Assembly: GCA_009823505.1 (NCBI GenBank)
Contig: VZQC01005585.1
Span: 202,905-266,904 of the forward strand
Direction: 5' to 3'
DNA length: 64,000 nt
Origin: Rhizomys pruinosus
Taxonomy: Eukaryota > Chordata > Mammalia > Rodentia > Spalacidae
In this document: positions 23,380 to 35,433 of the stretch, in pieces
Numbering within the stretch: position 1 is the first letter of the stretch
Layout of the letters: each line of letters begins with the position of its first letter
The notes under the pieces: model-generated
Databases searched by the model: none
The model's input: only the letters and a program-made list of their open reading frames with translations
Told to the model about the DNA's origin: nothing
Made by a program: the position numbers and the translations under genes

Positions 23380-24262
23380 TTAAAAAGTTTTCATTGCAGA
23401 GATCTTTAATTTCTTAAATTAGATTTCTTTCTAGCAATTGTCTTGAAGCTATTGTGAATGGATTATTTTTCCTAATTTCTTTTATAGAAAGTTCATTATT
23501 GGTATAGAGAAAGAAATTTTTTGATGTTGATTGTGTCTCCTGTACCTTACATAAAGTTTGCTATTGGGGAGCTAGAGATATGGCTCAACATTTAAGAGAA
23601 CTGGCTGTTCTTGAAAAGAACCCTGGTTTAATTCCAAGCACTCATAAGGCAGCTAGCAACCATCCCTAATTCTAGTTCAAGGGAATTTGATGCCCTCTTC
23701 TGACTTCAAATGACATGATGCACTTAATATATGTAGGCACTTAATATATGTAGGCAATACACTCATACACAAAAGAAATGAATATTAAAAGTTTTCTGTT
23801 ATAGTTTATAGATTCTTTAAGCATAGAATCATGTCTGCAAATGGGGATAATTTAACTTCTTCCATTATAATGATTATTTTTTTCTTTTTCTCTTATCATA
23901 TTGCCACAGCTATAGTTTTGAACACCATGTTAAATACATGTTGAGCAAGTAGGCATTCTTTTCTCCTGCCAGAAGATAGAGGAAATGCTCTTCATTTTCC
24001 CCATTTAGTATGATGTTAGTATAGGATATTCCTAGTTTCTTCAGGAATTTTATAAGGAAGGCATGCTAAACACTACCAAATGTCTTTGCTATTTACTGAG
24101 TTTATCATGCTATGTCTCTCCATAAATCTGTTACTATAATATATTACATTTGTTGACTTGTGCATATTAAACCAACCTTGAATTTCCAAGAGGAAACTTG
24201 GGCATGATACATGATCTTAATGTGTTCCTGATTTGGGTATATAAATATTTTGTTGGTTGATA
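23380..24262 (-). mobile_element. Old LINE-1, continuation of the copy at 20505-21496
   Basis: L1 ORF2 sequence resumes ('gagatctttaatttctt', 'gctattgtgaatgg') just after the point where the left piece stopped. It carries a B2 insertion at 23568-23800. TTAAAAAAGTTTTC-like sequence occurs on both sides of the interruption (near 21483-21496 and 23380-23393). Confidence 0.78.
23568..23800 (+). mobile_element. B2/B3-type SINE, old
   Basis: Direct: 'ggggagctagagatatggctc', 'agaaccctggtttaattcc', 'gatgccctcttctgac'. A 16-base 'gcacttaatatatgta' unit is tandemly doubled near 23725-23755, then an A-rich tail follows. Confidence 0.75.
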
Positions 24263-25463
24263 ATTTTTAACTCATTTTTCTTTTTTATATAGAATTTGAT
24301 GTATTTCATATAAGATATCTCAATCAGATTTAATCACCTTTATATCCCCTTCCCACTGGCACCCTCCTACAGCCCCTTAGTGGAATTTGTACATTCTGTC
24401 ATTTGAGCCAGGGCATCCCCAGATGCTCAGTAGTGCAAGTTCATCCACTGAGGTCTAGTAATCCAACCCAAAGTCCCTCACTTTAAGAAGATGGGCAATT
24501 CCTCACCCAGCAGTAATCAACTGTCAACAGTTCTAAAAATATTGGGTCCTAATGCCCATTTCCTGAATTCTATGGTGTGTTTTTTCTGTTTGAAATTTGT
24601 ATGGGTCTTGTGCATGCTTACAACATTGTTGTAGGTTCATATGAACAGGTCCAAGGAGCTGGTAGAATTTTATTTCCATGTGGTCATGCACCACCTCCCT
24701 GGCTCTTATAGTCTTTCTGCCCCCTCTTCCTCAATGGTCCCTGAGCCCTAGGTGGGCGAAGTTTAATATAAGGTATTGTCCAGGACCAACATTCTGCAGA
24801 CTTAATTTCTACATTTTGACCATCTGTAATGTTTTGTATTCCTGGCCTTATGTTGCATAAGGGAGCTTCGTTAATGAGAGTTGAGGCATTCATTTGTGTC
24901 CTCTACCCCTTGTTCTTTGTTCTGAAAGCCTTAGTTGTAGAGTTGCATTGCAGATGTGTCACTTAGAATTGGGAAATTCACAGACAGTCTGTGTTTGAAT
25001 TGTGGTGCTCTGTAGTAGTCTCTATCTGGTGTGAAAATGCTTCTTTTGATGAGTGGTGACTGGGATACTTCCATATATAATATATAGTATATATAGTATA
25101 CATAATATATATGTAGATACATATTTCACACTTGGTAAGAAATTACATTAATCTAGGGATGTGACAGCCTTGGGGTTTTCTTTGAGTTCTATGACATCTC
25201 CAACCATGTGTATTTAGATATGTTTATAGTATCACATAAATCTCCTCCCATTGAGTGGGCTTTAAGTCCAATTAAGTAACCATTGATTGCCTCCAAGATA
25301 AAAGGGCCACTGCTTCACTAATGATATATGCTATGCAGGTCTTTGGCACCGTTATTTTGTCTTAAAGTTGGTGTTCGACCATCCAATGATGTTCTTCCTT
25401 ATCAGCTTGCATAGTGCTCTTCAAAGATATGAGAGCTATCCTTTGGGGAAGTGGCTTCCAGAT
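24263..25463 (-). mobile_element. Old LINE-1 3'UTR
   Basis: Landmarks such as 'gttgtagagttgcattgcag', 'gaattgtggtgctctg', 'gtccaattaagtaacc' and 'ccattgattgcctccaagat' are characteristic of long 3'UTRs of older rodent L1 families in reverse. It is cut at the right by the next L1's T-run. Assignment is from remembered pattern, not alignment. Confidence 0.6.
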
Positions 25464-25474
25464 TAGTTCCAGCT

Positions 25475-25513
<39 letters not shown>

Positions 25514-25721
25514 TTTGTTTTGTTTGTTTGTTTGTTTTTTTATTGGAGGCTTGTGTATTTCATACATCATTTTCCAATTCCATTCAGGTTGCATTTTCCC
25601 TTTCCCCGTCCCCCATCCCACCCACCCCACTCCCAGATCATGGCACTGCGGCAATCTGTCCTGCATATTTCTCTCAGTCTTTTTTCATTTTTTTTTAGGC
25701 AATAGTTGATTATTTTGTGAT

Positions 25722-26075
25722 TACAAGCATCCTTCATGTAAACCAATTTGCGAGCAGTTGTCCAAATCACACATACATGACCCCACATCAGCAGGGGGGG
25801 GCTTGCTTATAAGTTGATCAAAGAGTGTCCAGACTATATTGCTGTAGTTTCACCATTCACCCCAATCGCAGCCCTTACATTCTACCATGCCCCCTCTTCC
25901 GCAGATTGTTCCCTAGGCTTAGAAAAGGGGCACAGGTGGATGAGAAGCAAAACAGTCTACTTTCTCTGGAGCTGTTGTCTTGGACTCTGGTCAATTCTGG
26001 CTGTTTCCTTTCATGGGGCTGACAGTTTGTCCAGGAATAACCTTTCGATCCTACTAATGAAGCACTTTGCTCCAA
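25722..26075 (-). repeat. L1 3'UTR module U1, copy 1
   Basis: This part of the 3'UTR ('acaagcatccttcatgtaaa', 'gcccttacattctacca', 'ttgttccctaggctt', 'ctctggagctgttgtc') recurs at 61732-62072 and as remnants at 55325-55380 and 35214-35260. It shows that the module belongs to L1 tails. A 153-codon plus-strand frame across it is antisense to the L1 tail and not a gene. Confidence 0.75.
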
Positions 26076-28838
26076 ATCATGTCTTTGAAGTAAGTCCTGT
26101 CTTCAGCAACAGGATCTTACTTTCAGGTTCTGGGAGGCAATCACGGTCTGTGGCAATAGCTTATGTAATTTGGGGAGTCTCTTGGACTACTACTCTGGCC
26201 AAAACCTCAAAGGAAAGTTCTCTTGTCTGGCACTGTTTCTTACTATGTAGCCTTCATCAATATGTTTTACACTAGCTAGGTACTATTTTTCTCTCCTCAT
26301 TCTCTCTCTCACTGTGTAAATCTCCCTCCATGCCATGCCCTAGGAAAGTACCTCCATTTCCCCCATTTCCTTGGCAATACCAGTCCTCCATGGTCCTACC
26401 TCTCTTGAGCTGCCTCCTTCCCTTGATCCCCAAATTTCCTTGTATTAGCTTCCCTTCTCCTTCCAATTTAGTTACAGTAATTTTATCCATTTCTCCCTTG
26501 GTAATACCCGACTCCTACGATTTTTCTCTCTCAGGTTCCTTCTTTCCCTTTACCTCCCAGGTTTCTTACCATGTTCCTGGTTCCTGTAGCTACATCAGGA
26601 TGAACATTTACATGTAAGGATTTGTTGCTGGGATACACAAATAAGGGATAACATAGGAAGTTTCTTTTTCTGTGCTTGTGCACATATCATAACTGTTTCT
26701 GGTTCCATCCATTTACCTGCATATTTCATGATTTTTTTTTTCATTTTTCCCAGCTGAGTAGAACTCCATTGTGTAAATTTACCACACATTCATTATCCAC
26801 TCATCAGTTGAGGGATATTTGTGTTGCTTCCATATCTTAGCTATTGTGAAATAAGCAGCAACAAACATGGATGTACAAATATCTCTGCAGTAGGAGGAGT
26901 CCTTTGGATATAACCAAGGAGTGGTATAACTGGGTCAGTGGGTAGGTTCATTTTTATGAACTGCTTTCCATAGGGCTGAAATGAGCTTGAATTCCCACCA
27001 GCAGTGAAAGAGCTTTCCCTACATCCTCTCCAGCACTGAGTTTCATATGTTGCCTTGATCCTTAAAGATGAAATCTTAAAGTAGTTTTCATTTGCATCTC
27101 CCTAATTACTATTTTTAATATTTTTTTATTTGCCATCCTTATTTCTTCCTTTGAGAACTCTCTGTTCAGATGCTTAGCCCATCTTTTAACTGGGTCACTT
27201 GTTTTCTTAATTCTTTGTATTTTGAATTCTTTACATATTCTTGATAATAAACCTCTGTCAGATATATGGTTGGTGAAGATTTTCTCCCAATCTGTGGGTT
27301 TCTCTTCACTTCCATGGTTATTCCTTTTACTTTACAGAGGCTTTTTAGTTTAATGAGTTCTTACTTGTTAGTTATTGACCTTAATTCTTGTGCAACATAT
27401 GTCCAATTTAGGAAGTCCTTTCCTACACCTATATCTTACAAGTTACTGCTGATGGTTTCTTCTTTAGTTTCAGATTTTCAGGTTTCATATTGAGGTCTTC
27501 AATTCATTTGAATTTGAGTTTTGTGCAAGCTAAAAGATAAGGATCTAGTTTCATTCTTCTACAGGTAGAGATCCAGTTTTGCCAGCACCATTTGTAGAAG
27601 ATGTTGTCTTTCCTCTAGTCAGTGTTCTTGGCTCCTTTACAAATATAAAGTGACTGAAATTGCATGTACTCATGGCATCGTCAATGTTCCATTGATCTAG
27701 AGGTGTGCTTTGTGCCACTTCCATGCTCTTTTTATGACTATAGCTCTGTAACATAGTTTGGAAATCTGGTATAGTAATCCCCTTTGCATTGCTCGTGGTG
27801 CTCAGGGTTGCATTGGCTATGTGCTTCCCTGTGAATTTTGGGATATTTTTTCTAATTCTGGGAATAATGTGATGGGAATTTTGATTGTTACTGCATTGAA
27901 TCTATAAATCTATATATTGCTTTTGGTAGTATGGTCATTTTCAGAGTATTAAGTTTTCCAATCCATGAGCATGGGAGGTCCTTCTGTCCTCTGATCAGTC
28001 TTTCTCAGTCTTTTTCTTTAAATATTTAAAATATTCACTGTAGATAACTTTAATGTCATTAGTTAGTTAAATTCTGAGATATTTTATTTTTTGAGGCTTC
28101 TATGAGGGTTTCCATGTACTCTTTCTCAAGTTGACTTTTATTTGTACATAGAAAGGCTACTGATTTTTGTACACTAATTTTATAACCTGCCATGTTACTT
28201 ATTGAAAGTGTCCATCATTTCTAGGAGTTTTCTGGTGGAATTTTGGCATCTCTTAGGTATAATATCGTCTGCAAAAATGGAAAATTTGACCTCTTTTTTT
28301 ATAATTAGTACTCTTTTAATTTTCTTCTCTTGTCTTATTGCTCTAGCAAGAGTTCCAAGCACTGTATTGAAAAGAGCAGAGTTGATGGACAGCCTTGTTT
28401 GGTTCCTGATTTTAATGGGAATACTTCCAGTTTTTTCTCCATCTACAATGATGTTGGCTGTGAGTTTGTTGTATGTAGCTTTAATTATGTTGAGTTATGT
28501 TTCCCCCGAGCAAATTCCCCTTAGAACTTTTAACATAAATGCATGTTGAATTATCAAAGGCCGTTTCTTCATCTATTGATATGACCATGTGATTTTTGTC
28601 CTTGAGCCCATTTTTCTGATTATGGCATTTATTGACTTACTTATATTAAGTCATCCCTGCAGCTCTGGAATAAAGTCAATTTGATCATGGTGGATGACCT
28701 TTTGGTGTGCGACTGTATGTTGTTTTCTAGTATTTGGCTGAGAATTTTTGCCTTGTGTTCATTAAAGTTATGAGTCCATAGTTTTCTTTCTTGGTTGTAT
28801 CATTACCTGGTTTTTGTATTAGAGTGATACTGGCTTCA

Positions 28839-28853
28839 AAGAAGAAATTTGGG
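28839..28853. repeat. Left copy of 15-bp target duplication
   Basis: AAGAAGAAATTTGGG belongs to the host L1 ORF2 and is repeated exactly at 49262-49276, where the same L1 resumes. It marks the left edge of the 20.4-kb insert. Confidence 0.85.
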
Positions 28854-29013
28854 GGCGGGACCCGGGCGCTGGGCCAGAGGGTCCGGAGAGTCCGGCGGCC
28901 AGGGCGGCTGCGCCTTTGGGCAGGATACCCAGAAGCCACCTGGGCGAGTAGCTTGGGAGCTGGGGCCTTGAGGGCGGGACCCGGGCGCTGGGCCAGAGGG
29001 TCCGGAGAGTCCG
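28854..29013 (+). repeat. GC-rich pair of 41-bp direct repeats
   Basis: A 41-bp unit starting GGCGGGACCCGGGCGCTGGG occurs identically at 28854-28894 and 28973-29013 (period 119 bp) around a 78-bp GC-rich spacer. It is a CpG-rich island in AT-rich surroundings and forms the 5' edge of the 20.4-kb insert. It could derive from a promoter, a VNTR or an L1-type monomer; I do not recognise it. Confidence 0.9.
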
Positions 29014-30497
29014 AATGCGTGAGAAAATAGGAGTGAAATAATCAGAAGATGGAGCACTTGCAATTTTAACTGCATTTATTTGTTAGGATTGAGTTCTCTC
29101 CTTGTGACTTATGGCTACCAGATCTTGCTGTGTAAGCAACCACCTAAGCCTTGCGATAATACATGAGATTTATTTTTAAAATAACATGTAAAGAATAAAT
29201 ATGATTATACATTAAATAAATTATGTCTTTGACAACTGAAATGTAATGTATTTGGTGTTCCTTCTGTCCCACCCCAGACTTGCTTTTAATCCCTCTGTCA
29301 CAGTTCGGCAAGGACTATTATTCAGAGCCTTTCAGTGACTCCCCGTCTCTCTATGGGGGAAAATTAAAGACCTCATCCAATTGCCAGCTTGTAGTCTCAC
29401 CACTTTGCTCTCTGAGTTCTGACTTCCTCCACCTAGATCCTACCAGCTCTTCCTTAGTGGCTTTGTGTCCTCTGTGTGCCCAGAGGCCCCCAGGGGCTGC
29501 TGTTCCCTCTACCTGGAGTCACCCTCTATCAAATACCTTTAGTATTTCCACTCTTAGAGCCTTAATGACCAAAATAGGATTAGAAATACACATTTAATAT
29601 TCCCATCTCTGGTATTTCTTTTTAGCATTTTGATATTGCTATTTAATGCATTAGTATTGCATGCCTTTATAGTCTCTACTTTGGAAGTTGAAAATAAATG
29701 CAGAAGACAGAAATTATACTCAAGATTTTTTTTCCAATTTTTCAATATCCCTGTATTTGAATGAGAAGCTGGTCAGAAGAAGGTACTCAGTAATTGTCCT
29801 ATAAATGAAGTGATGGCAGAGGTGGACATACAGAAGATGAATGCCACTTTCCAAGAGACCCACAGTTGTGTTGGTTTTAATACATATACAGATTAAAAAA
29901 AATTCCCACAGGATTTCAGTAAGCCAGAATTACCCATCACAAAATAGAAAAAAATTTCCTCAGGAAATTGGACACAGGGGTTTGCTAACAGAGTGAAATA
30001 CTGTATGCAAATGCCATCTACATATCATGAGGAAGAAGGCAGGCAGACCAGGTGCTATAGGGATTTATTCTTTATTTGTTTACCCTATTACAAAATCACT
30101 CAATAATAATTAAGCACTTTCAGTTGTCCAGAGGATAATATACATGAGAAAAATTGCACGAGCTTTAATAATAAAGTTTCTTAGACAGAAGCATATAAAT
30201 AAACAACAAACACTTCAAAAAAGTTGTGCAAGTGTGGGTTCAGAAATTCATCTCATTTTCCTAGTAAAGCTGAGTCTAAAATGAGTAAAAGGAAGACAAC
30301 CACTGGGGACATGGGTCAGCGGTTGAGAGCACTGGCTGCTCTTGTTGAGGACCTGGGTTCAGTTCCCAGCACCATCTGTAACTCCAGTTTCATGGATCAG
30401 ATGCTTTCTTCTGACCTCTGTGGGCATTGCGCACATGAAGACAGTACACTCATAAGTATAAACTAAAAATCAATCAATCTAAATAAATAAATAATAG
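29013..30497 (+). repeat. Left arm of a 1.48-kb inverted repeat
   Basis: The arm is repeated as its reverse complement at 39664-41143. A 105-codon frame (29280-29597) has an identical protein in the other arm (40560-40877, minus), showing near-identity. The differences I can see are almost all one- to few-base insertions or deletions. The arm contains non-L1 sequence, possibly an ancient mammalian repeat ('gctgttccctctacctgg'), and a B2 at its inner end. No gene is supported. Confidence 0.95.
30296..30490 (+). mobile_element. B2/B3-type SINE within the inverted repeat
   Basis: Direct: 'actggggacatgggtcagcg', 'gaggacctgggttcagttcc', 'atgctttcttctgacctctg', 'cagtacactcataag', then AAAT-rich tail. 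The mirror copy is at 39670-39870. Confidence 0.88.
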
Positions 30498-32865
30498 ATC
30501 GCTGAAGAACAAAGTGTGAGGAGTGCTCCCTAGACTTTAGGCACACAGAGTCAAAAATGAGAGAGAAAAAAATTGCAAACAGAAAAGATGAAATTAGAGG
30601 ATTTGTTGGTTTATGGAAGAAAAGGGTAGAGTTCATGTCTTTATATTGGCAATGTTCTCTGGTAGAGAACTTTGTTTCTATTCACTCATATATTGAGGTA
30701 TCATCCAGCTTGATTTACACAATGAGTAAGAGCTAGACCCTCTATTGTGGCTCCATAAGACCCATTTATTAATTTATCCTGGACCTTTACCTTAGACCTT
30801 AGAGATACCACCCATATGTTTATCTTGGCTCCCAGTTTGCAGGTTCTAGCCCCCAATGGGGGGGTTGCTTCTCACTTGAGTCTCTTGTGGGAGGACATGG
30901 ATAACATGGGGGGATGTGACAGAGGAAATTGCTGACACCACAAGTCAGGAGGAAAAAGAAGAGTTGTGAGAAGGGAACGACAAACGAGTGAGAAAATAAG
31001 AGGAAAAGACTCGTGTCCCACAATCCACTACAAGGGCACATCCCAGTTATTGAAGGACCGCTTACTTGACTCAACTTCCTGAAAAGTTCTACCATGTCCT
31101 ATACTGCCACTGGGAACTAAGCCTTAACACAGAGACCTCTGGGGGACGCTCATCTAATTATAACTGATTCATAACCAGAGACCACCTCTCCGTTTCATTG
31201 ACCCCTTTATTCTTACGTTTCAAAGTGTTGTGTTTACTGAATGGATCATGTGTGTTTTCCTTACCTACTCCTCTTTGTGTAAAGATTTTTCTTCACAAAC
31301 TTCCCTGGAAAACTTCTGATGGAGTTTATGGTGAACTGTTTTTCTGTTTGTTGATTTATTGTCTGTGTTGGCTCTGGGGCAGGATGTGTGTAGTGGGAAG
31401 GGTAAGCTAAACTCCTACAGATCATGTGGGTGCCTACACCCTACTTGCATCATCACACAGCTTGTGTCCTTGAACCTCTCTAATTCCTTACACTGGATCT
31501 TGTACCTATTGTTCTGGTGTAAGTAGGCAAGGTCTTGGAGAGGAAGTTAGGCTTGGATAGGACCAGGTGGGTGAGGTGGTATGAATGGGACTCATGACCT
31601 GTTATTGCCTCGATAACCAGACAGCTGACACAGAGAAGTTTAGCAGAGGAGCACAGTAAAAGTACAAAATGGGCCAGTACAAAAGGGTGTATGGCAAACA
31701 TTGGTTAAACAAGACATCAGCAAAACCCACTAAAATTGTTTTAGATTGACTCAAAGAGCTAAGTAAAATGGTAAATTAATATCACTGGGCTAGCAGTTCA
31801 ACAAGGAGAAGTTCTCAGTATGTCCACTATAAGATTCATAAGGTAGCATCTGCTGCAATAGAATTATAAAATAGCCACATCAGAAACAGATCAGAGCTGA
31901 CAGAATAATCATTCCTTTTTCTTGTTTTGATATATATGCTGTGTTTCTACCACAATGCCCTCACACATCTTCCTAAACTTTGGAATTGATCTTTACTGTT
32001 TAACATCCTCATTACAAGTTCTGTTATTGTGGCTTATGTCCTACCAATAGTCTGAGACCTGGGATTTTGCTCCTCTCCCGGGGCTAGCCCAGATCACAGG
32101 TGCATACCTCAGACCCAAATGGCAGCTACAGGAAGGCTTGCAGCCAGGACCTGGGAGGACGTAGCACCATATCTACCTCTTTACTAATCTTTTCATTTCT
32201 CATTGTATTCATCTGTTTATTACAACTTTTATACATAAATAACTGCCCCTGAGCTCGGAGGCAGTAAAAGGGGTGTTCTTTCTTTCCCTTTCCTCCAAGA
32301 AAATGGTGAGTTGTATGGCTCTACTAGGTTGCACTGGGATTTACTGGGTTTAATTTCTGTCTATGGCTTGGGTTCTAGTTGGCTCCACTTGTATCCTTAT
32401 CTTCCTTGGGCTCTCTGGGGTGTATTTTTAGTGTCTGCATCACCAAAGATCAAGACCCATGAAAAACTACAGCTGTTTCATGCATTTAATAACAGCCCCT
32501 GGCTAAAGCAAGCTTTATTACAAAGCTCAATATCCCTGGAGCAGAACAGGAGCTCTGCCCATGAGTTGGGGGGGGGTAAATTAATGTTGGATGTTCGAAC
32601 AGAATTCCAATTCTCCAACATTCTAGTCATGGACTTGTTCCTACACGCTTTACCAATTCTTATGTGTGCATCTTAGCTATAATAAAGCCTCTGGGGTCAG
32701 CACTGTTCAAAAGTGGCTGTTTGGATATTCTGGATGGGTTAACACAGGATAATCCTGCTGATTATTGTTTGCAGAGCCTGTTCATGGCCAGCACTTGGTT
32801 GGATGTTAGAACTTATTTTCTCTAGTGCCCCAAATCACTACCAAGTAACACCTTAGAGTTAAACA
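30498..32865. other. Unique sequence in inverted-repeat spacer, no gene recognised
   Basis: Less AT-rich than the rest, with short open frames (30820-31095 minus, 31480-31701 minus, 32311-32676 plus). None shows a recognisable domain or coding-like composition that I can support. Parts near 30720-31190 may be an old repeat of unknown family. Confidence 0.4.
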
Positions 32866-32950
32866 AACTGAGACTCAGTGAAGGTAACTTTTCCACAGTT
32901 CACATCACGAGTACATGGCAAAGCTAGGTTGCAAGCTCTCTTATTTTAAA
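32866..32950 (+). repeat. MIR SINE
   Basis: The order 'aaactgagactcagtgaagg', 'ttttccacagttcacatc', 'ggcaaagctaggttgcaagc' follows the core of the ancient mammalian MIR (gaaactgaggctcagagagg ... ggtcacacagctag). MIR copies predate rodents, so this part of the insert is old DNA. Confidence 0.65.
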
Positions 32951-33530
32951 CAGTATATATACAGGCCCTACACTAACAGATATATTTGTCTTCCACCCTT
33001 TAACTTAAAAATAACTATTTAGTGCCCCACCTCCTGAAAGGAAAAATTTGTCTCAAATGGGTATCATATAAAATACCATGACAATGACAAATTAGATTCC
33101 GTTACCTGAGACTCAGTATGATACATGAGCAGATGAAGGAAGAGATTTCTGACTCCTGGGATGCTCTACTGGCAGGAAGCTGCAAATTTGTTCCTCTGAT
33201 AGCAGTCTGTCTTGTTTGCCTCCCTCAATCAATCTTCACTCATAATCACAATCCTGACCCTCTCCTGTGTCCTCTGAGCGCTTGACCTTAACTTTGTCAT
33301 TTCGTACTGAGCCATTTGCACTCTGGATATCACTTTCACTTACTGAGTCTGTTTCAAACCAACAGTCCAGTCCAGGCCTCTGTGTTTCAGTGCTAGACTT
33401 GCCTGCGCTTACTTCTAAACTGCAGTCTGGCAAGGTGGCTCAGCAAAGATAACCTAAGCCCACCACACCTCAGAGACATCAAAAATGCATTCCTTTATAA
33501 GAATTAGACACTCAGTGGCATGGCTTAGAA
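32951..33530. other. Unique sequence, nothing seen
   Basis: No repeat or supported coding region. A pair of opposed short frames at 33236-33452 lacks any recognisable domain. Confidence 0.45.
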
Positions 33531-33540
33531 AGAAATGATA

Positions 33541-33836
33541 CCGGGGCTGGAGAGATGCCTAGCTCTATCTAATAGCGCCGACCGCTCGTACACAGAAAGA
33601 ACCCGGGTTCGTCCCCAGCACCCCACAATGGCGGCCTATAACCGTCTAATCATCAAATCATTCAGGAGAACTCCAGTTTCCAGGGGAACCTGAGACCCTC
33701 TTCGGACCTCCGCATGCACGGCGGCTTGGCACGGACACGGTGCACAGACTTGGCATGCAGGACAGTACATTCATAACACATACAAAAATAAAATTAAAAA
33801 TTAATAAAAAAAAATTTTTAAATAAAAAAAAAGGAA
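33541..33836 (+). mobile_element. Young-type B2/B3 SINE with many small indels
   Basis: Direct orientation. It keeps CpG-rich subfamily features ('gcgccgaccgctcg', 'aacccgggttcg', 'gtgcacagacttggcatgc') and the internal duplication (GGAGAACTCC / AGTTTCCAGGGG). It contains several insertions and deletions relative to the other young copies, for example in the head between the promoter boxes and at 33640-33660. Approximate AATGATA target duplication flanks it. Confidence 0.85.
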
Positions 33837-34480
33837 TGATATCTAAAATTCTGTTTAACAGGGCACTCCCAGTCCCAGTGCCTTAATAAACCATTTTTTC
33901 CTGAAAGCCATGTTTAATGCCTTCTGTAACTGTGAAACACAAAGCTCAAGAATATGAAAATGAGATATTGTGAAATGGATCAACCATTAAGAAGTCACTA
34001 GAGAAGAATGAAACATCATGTGTTGTAGTTCACCGGGCAGATGCATTAACCTCTTCATCTACATTCTGTCCTCCAAAATCTTAAGCTCATTGTTCCTGTT
34101 GCTGCTCCATCCAGTCTGTTACACAGCTAACAACCACTCCTACCTGGAACCTCAGCTGCCGCTCAGTTCCTAAGCTGATTGGAGCAGAATTGAGGTCAGA
34201 CCAGTCTCTCGTGAATTCCTGTCAGCATAATGTGCTAGTGAATTTCGTACAGTCTTCTGCAAGAGTCTGCTTTCTGCTAACTAGTGAGCTTTCACTTTGG
34301 TTCAGCCTCAGAGTTGCACTTGCCTTCTCTCCAGAGCTTGTATTCTGTGAATGGAAACACTGTACTTAGAATTCTGACTACCTTCTCCCCTCTGCCTATG
34401 CGGGACTTATTTTACCTCTCTTTATTTAATTAATTCACCATGGTTCTTTTGAAATGTATCTGCCTTGCTTTTTCCTGTCG
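33837..34480. other. Unique sequence, nothing seen
   Basis: No repeat or gene recognised. Confidence 0.45.
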
Positions 34481-34483
34481 GTC

Positions 34484-34690
34484 TGTCAGTGGGCGTCATG
34501 TTCGTGGCTCCATCTTAGGTGCCCTGTCCCCCGCCGGGCGCGTCCCTTGGGACAACTCCCCTGGCACTGGGAGTTCCGGGCCATGTGCTCCTTGCTAAGG
34601 TGGCTGTAGGGCACCAGGATTGCCTGGGATCTGAACCAGGACTCTGCAGAGCAGCCATCCTCATCGTCACTGAGCCAGTCTCCTGGCCCT
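34484..34690 (-). mobile_element. Diverged B2/B3-type SINE
   Basis: In reverse it shows 'gggatctgaaccaggac', 'tgcagagcagccatcctc' and 'actgagccagtctcctggcc', a tRNA-derived SINE head, with a CpG-rich body near 34528-34545. Indels are common. The opposed short frames are not genes. Confidence 0.55.
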
Positions 34691-35197
34691 TGGTTCCACT
34701 CTAAGGCCATATTCCTAAACACGAGACTGGGCAGAGCCTATTTCATATAATCATGGATACTTTCATCACCTTTTTTTTCCTGCCTTTAGGATCTGATTGT
34801 AATGTGAGGAGAGGTAAGTCCTAGAGAGGTGGATTGATACCTAACCCCACAAGTCTAGATCACCATCTGTGAACTTTGTGGTCATGCAATCTCCCCTAAA
34901 AGCTATCCTTCCATTTCTAGCTCTGCCTTTGTCACCAGCCACCACATCCCTGCCGCTGGACCTGGGACCTGTGCTCTTACCGGAGGGGCATCCTTTGCCT
35001 AGGTTGAGACTCCATTCAGTCATTGCCAACACACTGTGCTGCTCTAGAGAGCGAGGACCTCCCTGGAAGACAGCTCCTGCAGTCCTCTATTCTCTGGGAT
35101 CTGTCCCACACAGCCTACATTCACACTGTTTACTTCTCATCGTTCTCTGCCTGCAGAGTGTACTATCTCAGTGGTTGCTTCCAGCTCCCTTGACTCC
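34691..35197. other. Unique sequence, nothing seen
   Basis: A 124-codon plus frame at 34869-35243 has no recognisable domain and runs through the target duplication of the following L1 tail. I do not support it as a gene. Confidence 0.45.
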
Positions 35198-35213
35198 AAA
35201 TGTCCAACTCTTG

Positions 35214-35433
35214 GTTTTGCATGAAGGATGCTTGTACTCATAGATTATCGCTTACTGCTAAAAAATGGGGAAAAAAAAACTGAGGAAAAAGATGCAGGCA
35301 GGTATGGCAAAAAAAAAAAAAAGAATCATGAAATCTGGATGGGGTGGGGTTTGGGGTGGGGGGAAGGGAAGGGAAAAAGTGCTGAACTGAATTGAAAATG
35401 CTATGAAATATATAAAGCATCAATAGAAATAAA
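35214..35433 (+). mobile_element. Short LINE-1 3' tail with target duplication
   Basis: A 220-bp, severely 5'-truncated L1 in direct orientation. It starts in module U1 ('gcatgaaggatgcttgtact'), passes a G-rich tract (35340-35366) and ends with the complement of the L1 3' end motif plus A-tail. An exact 16-bp duplication AAATGTCCAACTCTTG lies at 35198-35213 and 35434-35449. It independently shows that U1 is joined to the L1 3' end, and it is the only plus-strand L1 tail in the window. Confidence 0.9.
35340..35370 (+). other. G-rich tract of the L1 3'UTR, quadruplex-like
   Basis: Several runs of four to six G (GGGGTGGGGTTTGGGGTGGG) satisfy the G-quadruplex motif. The matching position in the minus-strand L1 tails is C-rich (for example 7396-7417, 16431-16446, 25602-25635, 50701-50720). 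G-rich tracts are a known conserved trait of L1 3'UTRs. Confidence 0.75.

Larger units (their letters stand above)
25478..28853 (-). mobile_element. Full-length host LINE-1, first piece (3'UTR and ORF2 C-terminal two-thirds)
   Basis: Minus-strand L1 with its A-tail seen as T35 at 25478-25512 plus TTTG repeats. The 3' end motif (TGTATTTCATACATC) and C-rich tract lie at 25550-25640, then a long 3'UTR to about 26640, then decayed ORF2. It ends abruptly in the reverse transcriptase part of ORF2 at GAAGAAATTTGGG. The next L1 base is found at 49277, and together with 49277-50625 and 52296-53880 the pieces give about 6.3 kb, the expected length of a full L1. Confidence 0.85.

Noticed and set aside
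23725..23755. Short tandem and direct repeats considered as a CRISPR-like array
   Set aside because: There are only two units with no regular spacers, in a eukaryotic SINE tail.
25814..26275. A 153-codon plus-strand open frame
   Set aside because: It lies antisense in an L1 3'UTR module that recurs elsewhere without an open frame.
34869..35243. A 124-codon plus frame considered as a small gene or exon
   Set aside because: It continues into the target duplication and body of an L1 tail insertion, and I see no recognisable domain in it.
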